DNA from: Poronia punctata
Taxonomy: Eukaryota > Ascomycota > Sordariomycetes > Xylariales > Xylariaceae
Assembly (NCBI GenBank): GCA_022579005.1
Contig: MU401546.1
Span: forward strand, 78,181 to 142,180
DNA length: 64,000 nucleotides
Direction: 5' to 3'
Below the pieces are notes generated by a model, which saw only the letters and a list, made by a program, of their open reading frames with translations, had not been told where the DNA came from and made no database searches. Position 1 is the first letter of the stretch; every line of letters begins with the position of its first letter. Below, one piece after another: positions 12,596 through 25,052 of the stretch. A program made the translations under genes and the position numbers.

Positions 12596-15500
12596 ATGTC
12601 CATCATGAACGGCCAAACTAGCTGGCCACCCCCTACGCGAAACCAACATGGTGCACAAGGCATGGTCAACGGGGCCAATAGGGGCTCGGATGACGATTTA
12701 CTCCGGTCTCACCCTTCCCTGGATAATAATTCCGCCAACTTGATGCCTGAGGCATCCGATATCGAAGAAGAACGTCAACGCACCCAGTTTTCCGAGTTAT
12801 ATCGCCGAACCGAGGCGCGCATAGACTGCCTCTTCGCCGATAATGGCTCCTACGATCTCGATGCAATCAATTCGTTGCGTCGCCCTGCGCATTTTCCCGT
12901 CTCCCTCCCTCCCACCACCGATCACACACCCCTCGAAGAGCGCCCGGCTAAGCGGGTAAAGCGAGTCATCGACGAGGACGACTACGGCGACGATGACGGC
13001 GACGAAGATGATGACGAAAGCATCGAAGACCGTGCTCGCCCCGGGCCCGCCGGCGTGTCCCCTTTAAAGTCCAAGTCCGCATCAGCGTCGAAAGGACTCC
13101 TCTCCCCTTCTAAATCAGGCAGCTCGCCTGTGCCGTCCGTGCCGTCTCCCGATAAATCTAGAGAAGAATTATCACAGGCGTCGCAAGCTTCGCGAACCCA
13201 AGCAAATCGTTCTGAAGATGCGCGTAAGCAACTGGAGGAGGCCCGGAAAGACACCGAGGAAGCGGCAAGACGCAGCTTCCACACTGTATTCTACACGCTC
13301 GAAAATGACCACACGGCCATGCTGGAACAACAGCAGCTGGAAGAATCAGAAAAGGCTCTTCAGGCAGAGATGGATAAGAACGGCCAAAACAATGCGCCTG
13401 GAGGTCCGACCGGGGAGAACCATGGTTCTCTTAGTAGCGCTAACCTTGGCGCATCCAGCCTTACTCTCAAGCACCTGATAGCGCGCATCGATTTGAAGCG
13501 CGATGTGGTGCCTGCGACGGATGCCGAGTTGCGCTCCCTGATGAACGAGGTGCGCAAGAACAGGAGCAAGTGGGCGAGCGAAGAAAACGTCAACCAAGAG
13601 GAGCTGTACGAAGCCCTAGAAAAGGTGTTGACGGAACTAAAAGCGCATACGGAGTACTCTACCCCGTTCCTTCAGAGAGTCAACAAGAGGGATGCGCCTG
13701 ACTATTATAACTGTAAGTGTTGCGCCTTCCATAGCTATACAGCTAAGGGCACTGGGACTAACTTGGGCGCGACCAAAAAGTCATCAAGCAGCCGATGGAC
13801 CTGGGCAGCATGACCAAGAAGTTGAAAGCGTTGACGTACAAGTCAAAGTCGGACTTCGTCGCGGACCTTAACCTGATCTGGGACAACTGCCTGAGATACA
13901 ACCAAGACGCGAACCACCCGCTCAGGAGAATGGCCAATGGCATGCGCAGAGAAGCCGAGAAGCTCATCCCTCTGATACCAGACCTGACGATCCGGTCTCG
14001 GGCTGAAGTAGAAGCGGAGGAACGACGGAAGCAGAACGGCGGCGACGATGATGCCGGTGACGATTCGGACGACGAGCCGATAATGTCGTCTCGTGGTCGC
14101 GTCGCTGGTGCAGCCAAGGGCGTGAAGTCGAGGAAAGCGCCCAGTGATCAGAAGGAAGGGACGCCGAGCAACGAGCAAAAACCGGTGCTGCAGTTGAACG
14201 GACTGCTTGCGAAAGCGCATCGTGAGGGCTCCGAGCTCGACGGGAGTAATGGCTTTGGCACGCCTCATATCGGTGGTTCCATGACGCCCAGTGGGCTGAA
14301 CGGACAGTCGGGAATGGGTAGCAATGCCGACGCAATGGACCTGGACGTACCACCGATTAACGGCATGTCGTTGGACCAAGCGCTGAACGACGCGGCTCAA
14401 CAGGCGCACGAGGATGAGGAGCACAAGATCTGGAAACAAGTGACGAAGAAAGACCGTGCGCTCATCACTAGAAGGCGGTTTCAGCTCTTTGATGGGTCGA
14501 GACTGAATGTCGAGGAACCGGCTCTGCTACGGACCAAGGCTGGCATGCGGCGATATTTACGCAACCAGCAAGAAATAGACGCCAATGGTAGCGTCAGTCA
14601 TGCGCAAAACGACTCGTCAGCGGAACCGGCCAAGGAAGCAACAAAGCCGACCGAGACGCTTGCCGAGATGGAAGAAGAAGAGGAGAAGGTGGTGCCCGAC
14701 TACTACGAGCCTCAGACGGTAGTGCCGGACATCCCAGCCAAGCTGCAATGGGTCGAGGATACCGACGGCCAAGTCATCAATCAGCACGAGGAGTTTCTTC
14801 GCACATTGCCCCCTGGTTTATTCACCGCGCCCAAGAGTGCGTTGGCTCAGAGATTCGACGCCAACCTCCGACAGATGCAGGAAACCAGAAAGGTGTGCTC
14901 GAAAATCGGGGTAATCAAGCAAATGCAGCTCCAGACCCAGGTAAGTTCCCCAGCTGTTCCGGGGGTCGTTTTCAAGTCGTCTAATCTCGTACAGGTATAC
15001 GCGAACCAGTTTCCCAAGTACAACCCAGACCCTTTTGAGGAAGCCGATATCGAGCCCCACGTGACCTGCGGTGACGACGTGGTAATGGCCCCCGAAGTCT
15101 GTCGCGCGGCGTTGCAGCGCTCTGTTGCCAAGATCTTCTATCACGCAGGCTTTGAAGAGTACCAGCCTTCTGCGCTCGACACCATCACCGACATTGCGGC
15201 AGATTACTTTGGCAAAGTTGTGCAGACGTTCAACGCGTATTCCGAATGCGAGAAACGGGACGCCGTGCCGGTGAATGGAAAGGTCGAGGTTGCGGTCCAG
15301 CCCCGGTACAGCGCCGAGGAAGTGATACTGCACACTCTGGGAGAGAACGGCTATTCGGTCGAGGCGTTGGAGAGCTATGCCAAGGATGAAGTCGACCGGT
15401 TGGGCAATAAACTCCACGGAATCCATGAGCGGATGAAGTCGCATCTCAGTGACCTGCTCCGTCCGGCCGTCAGCGAGGGTGGGAACGATGGCGCTGCAGC

Positions 15501-16188
15501 CTTTAACGATGGTAGTGAACAGTTTGTCGGAGGAGACTTTGCCGAAGAGCTTGGCGAGGATTTCTTTGGCTTCAAGGAACTTGGGCTGGCAGGTGAACTC
15601 GGCGGCGTCCTCTCCGTGCCGTTGCACCTGCTTCAGTCCAGAGTCCGGAGTCAGTACCAGGCTCAAAACCAAACGCCCGGTCAGGCGAACACGGTCCTCT
15701 TCGAAGACTTGCCGCCTTCCGAACCCGTTACCAAGGAGAGTATCCAAGAACAGATCGGTCTCGTCAAGAACTTCTTCCTCGCCAAATTACACGCCAACGG
15801 CGATGCACCGCTGGTAGAAGATAAAGACCTTCCTGTCAAGCAGAGACGACCACAGCCTCGTCTCGGCGCGACGGGCAAGATCGTCTCACCACAAAAGCGG
15901 CCGCCCAAGGAGCAGAACGCGATTAATAAAAAGAGGAAGAAGCTGGAGCAACAGGCTGCCGAAGCCAAGAGGGTCAAGCTGGAAGCTGAAAAGGCGGCAG
16001 CCTTGTCTAAAAAGACAAATAATAATACGACTACCCAGCCAGACCCCTCTGCCTCAATGTCAGCTTCGATGGCTGTCGGACCCCCTCCTATGGAACGTAT
16101 GGAGAGTATGCAAAGCCAAGGAAATAACAGCCAGACGGACAAGGACGACACAGGCTTGCCCATGAGTCCCGAGAGCATCGAGCACTGA
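12596..16188 (+). CDS. SPT7: SPT7-like SAGA complex subunit with bromodomain
   Basis: Three exons (12596-13712, 13781-14940, 14995-16188) give 1156 residues. Intron 1 (68 bp) falls inside the bromodomain; joining it yields DYYN followed by [10 protein letters not shown], the expected acetyl-lysine pocket (domain roughly residues 330-430). Intron 2 is 54 bp, in frame and stop-free, but has a GTAAGT donor, a CTAAT branch-like site and a CAG acceptor; removal gives [17 protein letters not shown], as in relatives. A histone-fold segment ([22 protein letters not shown], about 790-840) follows, then a Lys-rich tail. Known role: scaffold of the SAGA histone acetyltransferase coactivator. The start ATG at 12596 (MSIMNGQTS) was preferred to an upstream in-frame ATG at 12236, whose 120 codons look non-coding. 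Confidence 0.92.
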
Positions 16189-17282
16189 TTTCCGAGAATG
16201 GAAGTCTTGCTGGCTTTTATTTTCTACCCTCCCTGTTTCCTGCGTTTCCCGCGTTTATGCACAGTATGGCATTCATCATCTCCAACGGCATCATTTTCTT
16301 GTTCAGCTGATACCCATGTGGTGGAGACTCTGATTTTATTTTCCCCCTATTCTCTTTTAAAAAAAGAGAGGCGCAGATGGTCTGGACCTGTGATGAGAAA
16401 GGAGTATGACGGTTGCAGGCGTTTGGTTATACGGCTTATTACAGAGCATCTACCCCCGTCTTCGACACACCAACGAACGAGGGGGAAAACTCTAGTTCTT
16501 TTCTGCTAAGGTTTTAGCATTCGGCTTTTTTTTTTCCAACGTCATTCTCACATATGGCCCGTCAATGTTTTTTTTTCTTCTACTTTTTTTCCCCCCGTAT
16601 TTTATTTATTTACCCCTTTCCTTTTTATCATTGGCTTTCTCTGGCCCTTTGCATATACTGGAAGGCCCCAGGAAGCGGGGGAAAGGAAGGAAGGGAAGGG
16701 GGAAGGAATGGAATGATGACGATGGCTATTAGCATTTGGGAAAGGGAAGAGGTTTGAAATGAAATGAGGCGAGACGATACGATTTCGATTTCGACCATCG
16801 GGGCCATGAAACGCGAGCTTTTTATTGCCGTGTGTATATTTATCTCGTGTACATAGCGTTACAGCCAACCCGGAGTTCGTCTTAAAAAATCAATCCTTTT
16901 TTTTCTCTCTAATTCGGACTCATGGAAATGATGGCTGTCTTTTCAGAATGGCATCTTGAATGTTTAAAACAAATGCACCTCGCATAACTTTACATCATAT
17001 TGTCAGTAGTTGCTAAACCTAACAGCAACGTTGACTGACTTTTTTTTAATTATCCCACCCTAGCTCGACTTTTCACTTTCCTTTTATTATGGATATTTTT
17101 ATACGAATCTCAAATCAACACATTTCACCAAACGAAGAAAAGTGTAATAAGATAAATAAAGCACTTTCCTTTTAAATAAAATTACCTAACCTATATATAT
17201 AACCAAACAAAACAAACAACGCTTCCATTCTTTAATCCCCCGCCCTCTATCTCTCTCTTCCCTTTAATTATTTTATTTAATT
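16189..17282. other. convergent 3' region of SPT7 and the MFS gene
   Basis: About 1.1 kb of T-rich then AT-rich sequence between two genes transcribed toward each other. It should contain both 3' untranslated regions; no further gene is seen. Confidence 0.6.
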
Positions 17283-19218
17283 TTACAAAACATAAACAAA
17301 CTCATCATTCTCCCGATCCGTCATATCAGCAAAAGCATTCTGACCAATCCTCTCATCCGCCACGACCCCAACACCCGCAACACCTTCCTCTTCGGCCGTC
17401 GTCTTGTTATCATTACTATCGACGGCCAATTCGCGATAGGTATCCGACATGCTGGCGTCGATAATCTTGGCCGGCTTCCCGTTCGCCACGCGACGACGTT
17501 CCTGCCTCTTGTTCAAAAAGGCCAGGTTGAGGGCTTGGAGGATGGCGCAGGCGGCCGTGCCGACGAAGAAGCCGAGGACGACTCGGAGACCGGGCAGGTA
17601 GTTGGGTGCGTCTTTGGAGTTGAATACTAAGGGGCCGATTATGTTTCCTGTTGAGGCGGCGGCGTTGTATACGGCTGTTTAAAAAAAAAAAAAAAAAAAA
17701 GGGGGTGTTAGTTAAGTGGGGGTTTGAGGGGGCAAAACAGAGAGAGAGAAGGGGGGGGGGGGGGGGGGGAGAGAGAGAGAAAAAAAAAAAAACTTACACA
17801 TCATGACGGATTTCTTAGTTGTACCGGCCGTGTTGGCAACTACCCACGCAACCTCGATGGGAATAGTGCCGAAGAGGAAGGCAAGTAGGTAATATCCAAC
17901 TAGCAATGGTGCGTCGTGACCGGGGGTGCGCGGGACAGTGTATAGCACAGCGAGACCGGCGATGACGGGGAGGACGAAGCCGACCATGCCGGCGGACTTG
18001 ATGCGGAAGCGCTGGACGATCCAGGAGGCCAGGAGGATGATGACCCATTGGACGAAGCCGAAGGGGATGTTGAGGAGCGAGGTGGTGTACTTGTCGAAGC
18101 CGAGGCCGTTGAGGATCAGGGGGCCAAAGGTGTTGGTCACGGAGGCGCCGGCGTTGATGAATAGCGAGAGCGCGATCCAGAGATACGTCTTGGGCTCGAG
18201 GAAGAGCTCGGCCACGTGCGACCACTTGAACTCGCGGCTGCCGGTACCGGTCTGGTTGGCGCGCAGACGCTCGATGGCCTTGGGCTTGTCTTCTTCCGAT
18301 AGGAACCGGGCGGACGGGATGTCGTTGTCGAGTCTCCAGTATACCAAGGGGGCTGTGAGGATGGTGACGAGACCGACGAAGAGGAAGATGCTAGATAGAA
18401 GAAGAAGAAGAGCCGAAGGTTAGATATATTGCTTGTTCATGGTATTTGGGTGAGGTTTAAGGGGTAAGGGAGGTGTGACTTACACCTGCCACGACTCAAT
18501 GTGGGGAGAATCGATGTGTCCCAGTCCATAAGAGATGGCCGAGGCGAACATGGTAGCCAGACCATTGGTACCATACCACGCAGCTACGCGTAGAGGCTGC
18601 TCGGCACGACGATACCACTGGGATGTGATGACGGAGAACAGAGGCAGACAGCCGGCCTCGAAAAGACCGAGGAAGAAGCGTGCGGCTAGCAGAGTGGGGA
18701 AGTTGTGGCAGGCTGCTAGAGCGGCCGACGCGATACCCCAGCCGAGTACCAGGGTGGGCATGAGGATGCGGTGAGGCACCTTGACGATCAAGAAGGAAGA
18801 GAAGGGTTGCCAGGCCAGCTGGGCGATGGGCGCGATGGAGCCGAGAAGAGAGTACTGGCTGCCCGTCAGACCGGTCGATTCGATCATGCCAAACGTGGCG
18901 GCGTAGCCCAGCACGGTCTTGTCGAGGATCTGGAGGAAGTACACCCATACTAGGATGACTAGGATGACCTTGTCTGTCTTTTTTTTGATGCGCTTGTTCT
19001 GTTTTGAAAAAAAAGAAAAACCACAAAGTCAGTCATCAACGTTCGTCTTGGTCAAGCGAACCGCCCAAAAAACGTACATCTTCTTCTGTGAGAACCACCC
19101 GCTCGTCACCGATGAACTCGGCTGCTCTATCACCGTGCTTGACGGCTGTGGCGTCATGATGGACAGCGACCTTTGAGATATCCTCCTCCTGGTTGAGACT
19201 GCCGTCGGTCGTACCCAT
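17283..19218 (-). CDS. MFS transporter, allantoate permease (Dal5) family
   Basis: Four exons on the minus strand (19218-19078, 18998-18484, 18390-17798, 17674-17283) with introns of 79, 93 and 123 bp give 546 residues. All phases close. Family signatures: LTEED-NKRIKKKTDK before the first span, then WVYFLQILDKTVLGYA, RFFLGLFEAGCLP and QWYRRAEQPLR in the N-half, and YNAAASTGNIIGPLVF near the C-half. This is the anion:cation symporter subfamily containing yeast Dal5, Tna1 and Fen2. Substrates in the family are small organic anions such as allantoate, ureidosuccinate, nicotinate or pantothenate; the actual substrate cannot be read from sequence. About twelve membrane spans, cytosolic termini. 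Intron 3 is bracketed by long homopolymers, so base errors there are possible. Confidence 0.9.
17681..17769. repeat. homopolymer runs in MFS intron 3
   Basis: An A20 run at 17681-17700 (a T20 polypyrimidine tract directly before the minus-strand acceptor) and a G19 run at 17751-17769, both within one 123-bp intron. Confidence 0.9.
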
Positions 19219-22200
19219 TTTGACGCGAGTTTCTTGTTTATATGTCTCACCCCTTATCGACGTGCTGCTGATGTGTTGTTGCCTTCGTCTTTGTAGAAAC
19301 CCGGGGTAAGGATGATGGATATAGAGTAAGAAGACAGACCAAATTAAAAGAAAAAAAAGGAGAATAACAAAGGATGATATAATTTTGTCTTGGATTTATA
19401 TGTTGCGGCCGTTGAAGTGATCTAGGCGATTACTCCGCGTTGGAGTTCCCCCACGTTTCTCCCCGCTCCCCCAGCTTCTCCATATTCTCGTCCTAGGCGT
19501 GCGTACCTCCACCGGCTCATGGCACACCGGACAGTGGGCACTGGGCAGACACCTTTTTACTCGTAGCACGTAGCACCGATCTGGACCCCCAAACGGCCAT
19601 GGCAAATGGGCAAAACGGGCTTACCGGCAATGAGTATACCAACAAGCTTTATCCCTGTCGTATGGGTAGATTCCTGCCTATTAGGCAGTAGCGCAGCCGC
19701 TATACGCTTCCGGGTTTGGGGGCACTTGGTTCGGTGATTATGGACTCGCTAACCAGTTTCAATAGCCCATCCACCTAACCTAATATAAAGATAATCTGTA
19801 CGAGTAATTTAGCATGTACGTAGCATCTTCTATATATGCACACTGTAGATAGGTAGATGGTCCCTGACTCCCTACCTACATTGTATTAATTGATTCCGCA
19901 GCAGTTCAAGGGCCTACTTACTATCAAATCTCTCTTTGTAGACGAGCATGATACCTACCCTGACGTGCCTGATCTGTTAAACCCCTGTTCCCAGGCACAG
20001 ACATTCTACTGATCTGCAAATATGCGGTAGAGCACACGTAAGTTGTAAGGCCTTTGTCATCACATGATGAGGGTCGGATAGAAAACAGGCTTCTATCAGT
20101 TCCATCACTTGTCGGATATTAGCCCCATAATACCACATCGCCGTAGGCCCGTAGCACGTGCTACAGACACGCTAAGGGGTGCTAAACCTGGCTATACTGA
20201 TGTGCTTACCAGTAGACAGGTTCTAGGGAAAGGTAGTGTAACCCTATCGTCTCACTTTATGCAGGTTCAATCGTGCCGTCGAACGTTGAAGAGCTGTTCT
20301 CTCATCTACCTGTACTGTGTAGATGAGACACTCGGTTGCTAATCGATGTCTGACCAGCCCAGCCACGGCAAGAAGACCAAATCTGGGGAGTCCCGTGACG
20401 ATGAGTGAAATTCGAAGGTCAGGTCGATCGAGGCTCCGGGGCCACCGAGACGGCGCGCGACTACCTACCCATTCGTTGTTTCGGTCCCCGTAACAACCGT
20501 CTTTCCCCCCAGCCCCATTATCGCCATGAGATAAAAGAACGGCATGCGCGAGCCAGCATCCTCGGGCCTCGAGACAGCATCCTTATTACCTGCGTGTAAA
20601 TGTCGTCTTTCATATGACAAATCTTGGATCTGAGGATTAGAGCTGGCATATCGTAGATGATTCTGTAAGTTGGCGTATTATAAGCCTACTTAGTCTTTCA
20701 TAGGCGCGAGGTTACACATAGATGAGCAGACATTGAAGATCCAACCTCTTGAAATTGTATGGATTGTTCTGATAATCATACAACCTCCTAACCATTTCAA
20801 CTTGACCTACAAAACGTTAGGAGTGTTCGTTAGCATCACACTTTGAAAACACGGGGCGTACACCTTGAGGCTGACCTTGGATAGGTGGGAGGTTGTAACT
20901 TGTAACTTGTGGTTTGATGTGGTGCATGTTTCGTACCCCAACCCGCACACAACTTTGCGGCTGACCCCCACCGATGTTACCGAGAGAGAAATGTGCATTA
21001 CCTATCATACACACACACAATTTGTGATGGCGATATTTCGTACAATACCGGACTAGCAGCCGTCTAGTTTCTCAAGTTCAAGCCTCAACTCGACAATGGC
21101 CTAGGCAATACTCCAGGTTCTCCACACTTTGGGGTTGATGGCTTGTGCGGGGTTTCCCAAGTCCAAAGTCTTGTCGTGTTCCCCGTTCATCGGTCAAAGT
21201 CTGGGCCTGCTTTCTTGTTTCTTGCCCCTTACTCTCGAATTCCTTGGCGACGAAGCTTTTTCAACGTGACCACTTGCGCTTTCCAGCCCGTTGGTCTGGG
21301 CAAACGGTAGTCTCCAAATCGGTTGTCCAGGTTTGGCCATTCCGAAGCGCTACACATACTCATACACATAGGTAGGTCCTTTAAATAACTATTAACATGC
21401 CATCTTGGTCGGACGAGATCTAGGTACTGAGTAGACAATTTGATAGAACTAGATTGGCATCGGTGGGGGTAAAGTGGCTTTCGTTAATTCATGTGTTTGT
21501 GTTTAAATTGGTAGAGAATCGCAAGTCGAGACGAGGCGCTACACAAAACGTGGGGAGAATGGTCACACCTTTCCACGCTTGAGAGTCCTTTTTTCGTTTG
21601 CGCTTGCCAAGCTTGTCCCTCTCCAAACGTGTTGCTCTTTCCAAGGCAGTCTCCATTCCGCGCGACTTCCGCCCCAACTCTGACCCCAATACTACTCGTA
21701 GGCAAGATTTTCTGTGAGTACATGTAGCCGATTATACCTACATACCTAAGGTACATACCTACCTACACTTTGGATTCCCACCATGTTCGAATTCTTCTTG
21801 CGATTTACTCCTCCCTTCATTTAAGATATCAAATCAAGGCCTGGTCGAATCCGATGAATATCGCTACTATGGCATGCCATGTTGATAAGGTAGTCATAGA
21901 ATCTGATTACCTGACAAGAAGTCATCCATCTCGCGAGACTCTCGTTCTCCCCCATACGCCAGAAACGCAATTCGAGCACCGAATAACCTGATCCGAATAA
22001 CCTGATGGTGTTCATTCGTCCCGTGAGTAAGACGATACCGCTGTTTCGAATCGGGACGGCATCATCTACAACTGCGATCCACATTCGCCGCGCTCTCGGG
22101 CCCAAGTCCATTCTGGAAGAACAAAAGAAGGAAGGGGAACAAAGCTATTTGTATTCCTTTGCGCGACTGCCACTTGAGATGGATAGCAACCAAACTCGGG

Positions 22201-23160
22201 GAAGTTGCCGTGGTAATTTTGGTTGTACCTGACTGTACGAGGTTCGTATTCGTACGCCAATCGGTACCCTTCTAGGTTAGGGCAGCCAGAAATATCTGCC
22301 TTAACCCCTTGCAGGATCATCCGCTCAAATCTCATATTACTAATAATAGTGTTTTGATGATGAGCTGAAATCTAGGTACTAGGAGGTATCTACTCTGACG
22401 GAAACCCTTGAAATAAGGGCTCAGCTTGCCCTACAGAGTGTCGGCTTTCACATTCACTGGTTATCACATACCTCAGCCCAAAGCAGCTAAGGAGCTCTTG
22501 AAAGATAGGTACGACGCTTCGCTAACCATCGGGTCCGGAAAGTCTCCGGCTCAACCTGCTGGTAGTTTAGGAGTAGATACTCGCCGCGTGGACCGGGACC
22601 GAGACCGAGACGTGGCCAACAGTGGTAAGCTGTGCGTCTGCTATTATTCACGATGAACGGTTTTCTCTCCGCGTCCCATGCTAGTCTAGGCCGCTTTACG
22701 CGAAGGAACAGGGAAACGGGTAATTTCGACCCACTAATGGACGGCATTTCGCAGGCTTGACCTGATCCGTGATAGAATTTTGCAAAAAGTCGCCTAGTAT
22801 CCCTGAACTGGCGCCGAGCTAAGGGAACTTGGCCAGGGCGATGTGACTTTGCCTATTCGTCGCAACGCGCAAATGGCAGCCTCGGCTTTTAATAACATGG
22901 ATGCTCGCTACTTTATGCACAGATGCAGCGTCTGGTCATGGGAAGGGGCATAAAATACCGGTAAATGATATGGCCGGCGGGGCCATGTCGTTATCGAGTG
23001 GATTGTCGAGTCTCGACTCCCCGACGGCCTTATAGGTTTATAATTCCGGCTCTGCTGCTTCTGAAGTTCTGAGATAGGCATTCATCGTGACTCCCACCCC
23101 GACGTGACGAGGGAAAACCTGCCTCTGCGCAACTTACCAAGTCGTAAATAACACAGCAGG
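19219..23160. other. 3.9-kb intergenic region
   Basis: No gene that can be supported. The first few hundred bases are the MFS promoter side and the last few hundred precede the FAD oxidase. TACCTA/TAGGTA motifs recur. A 20-codon open frame at 20346-20408 looks coding-like but is isolated. Confidence 0.5.
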
Positions 23161-25052
23161 ATGAAGTGGTCGGCTCCCTCCCCTCAAAGCGCTGCGGCAC
23201 TGCTCGTAGCAGGCCTGCTACCGGCAGCAGTCTATGCAAGGGCGACGACGGCCACACCGTCGACTCTACAGGCGTGCGGCGAAATTGCGACGGTCATACC
23301 GGAACGTGTCTCGTATCCCGGATCCCTCGCGTATCTCAAGGAGATCAACAACTACTGGTCCGGCGCGTTGAAACAGATCAAGCCGGCCTGCCTTGTCCTC
23401 CCTACGTCGGCCGACGAGGTCGCCTCTGCGGTGCAGGTGCTCAATGCCCACCCCGATGTCGATTTCGCCGTCAAGAGCGGCGGACACGACCCGAATCCCG
23501 GCCATGCCAGCGTTAGTGGCGGCGTGCTCATCGCCACGGCCAAAATGTCGGGTGCTACCTATGATCCGGCCACGGGCCTTGCCTCTGTCGGCCCCGGCGG
23601 CGAGTGGAACGACGTCATCGGAGACCTTGAGCCTCACGGCGTTACAATTGCAGGAGGCCGGCTGGGTAAGTCGTAAATTGGAGCCGGTTGGCGGCTTTGG
23701 TAATCGTGTGACTGACTCATCTGCCCCTGAATTTAGGCCTTGTAGGTGTAGGAGGCTATCTTCTCCAAGGCGGAATATCCTTCTTGAGCGCCCAGTACGG
23801 CTTGGCTGCCGATGTAAGTAATGAATCTGCACACGCCGAGTCTCTTTCAGTACCTATATCTGACATGGTCCGAACAGAACATCGTCGGGTGGGAAACCGT
23901 CATGGCGAATGGATCGGTTGTCAATGTGGATGCCGCGGCTCATCCCGATCTTGCGGTGGCGATGAGAGGAGGCGGCAGTCAGTTCGGTACGTCCATAGCA
24001 ATACTCGTTTGTTGGGTAAAGACAAACGATGCTAACAAACAGCAGGTATCGTGACGCGCTTCAAGGTCCGCGCTCACCCCATCGGTAAGGTATGGGGCGG
24101 CTCGCGAATCTATGGCCCCGGTCAAGCCGACGTGCTGTTTTCTGCTCTACACAATTTCACCGCCAACGGCGCCCAAGATCCCAAGGCCGCCATCATTCAT
24201 ACCAACCTCGTCCTCGCTGGCGGAATCAAGAGCCATTTGATCTATTACTTTTACGACGGGCCCGAACCGCCCAAAACCGGGCCGTTTGCCGACTTTTTGA
24301 AGATTCCCGCCTTGATCAATCTTACTAGCAAGCAGAAATATTCCTCCCTGGTAAGTGGGACATTATTAGTTAGTTACTACGATGTATGAACTGGGAATCT
24401 AACAAAGGATATCATGACAGCTTTTCACCAATGGTGCTGCCGCAGAGTTGATCACCGGACGTGTTTCATTCAGGGTAAGTTGCTCTCATCTTCGCCTTTC
24501 TCTCTCCATTTATCTATCTCTTTTCCAAGGAGCTAACAAAAGACTTTTCTTCAGACATACACAATCCCATTCATCCCCTCCAACCCAACCATCTACTCCC
24601 AAATCTTCAACAAATGGGTCCAACTCACCAAGACATACCTCGACAACCCCCTGCACGCCACAGGCCAATGCTCTCTCGACTTCCAGCCCCTCCCCTCGAT
24701 AATCGGCAGCCACAGCGAAGCCGCCGGCGGAAACGCAATGGGCCTGTCCGCTTCCGACCCGGACCGTCTCATCCTCGAGCTACAGTGCATGTGGACGATC
24801 CCCAGCGACGACGCCGAGATCTACGCCTTATCCCGCCAGATGACCGACTGGCTCGCCGCCCGCGTGCCCGAATGGCTCGCAGACGAGGGCAGGAGTCTTG
24901 CCGACGAGTACCTCCCGCTCTTCATGAACGATGCCCAGGCCGACCAGAACGTCACGGGTACATATAGGGGCTATGAGGAGTACAAGGCTTTGCAGCGACA
25001 ACTCGATCCTAATGGTCTCTTTGGCCAGCGAGTTGGTGGTTTCAAGTTCTGA
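23161..25052 (+). CDS. secreted FAD-linked oxidase, berberine-bridge-enzyme type
   Basis: Six exons (23161-23665, 23737-23813, 23878-23986, 24046-24350, 24421-24474, 24555-25052) give 515 residues. It has an N-terminal signal peptide (hydrophobic core AALLVAGLLPAAVYA) and a PCMH-type FAD-binding domain with VKSGGHDPN. H109 sits at the usual 8-alpha-histidyl flavin attachment site. The position that is a second flavin-linking cysteine in bicovalent members is not Cys here (GRLGLVGVGGY), so single covalent attachment is predicted. GGGSQFGIVTRF closes the domain. The C-terminal end (GYEEYKALQRQLDPNGLFG) corresponds to the BBE segment. The family oxidises sugars, alkaloids or secondary metabolites; the substrate is unknown. 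No biosynthetic core gene is nearby, so a secondary-metabolism role is not indicated. Confidence 0.9.

Noticed and set aside
13843..14439. Long open frames antisense to SPT7, the PI4P 5-kinase and the pepsin-like gene
   Set aside because: They are shadows of well-supported coding frames on the other strand.
17283..25052. MFS permease plus FAD oxidase as a biosynthetic cluster
   Set aside because: They are 4 kb apart, no synthase, P450 or pathway regulator lies between them, and the permease is a nutrient-type Dal5 relative.
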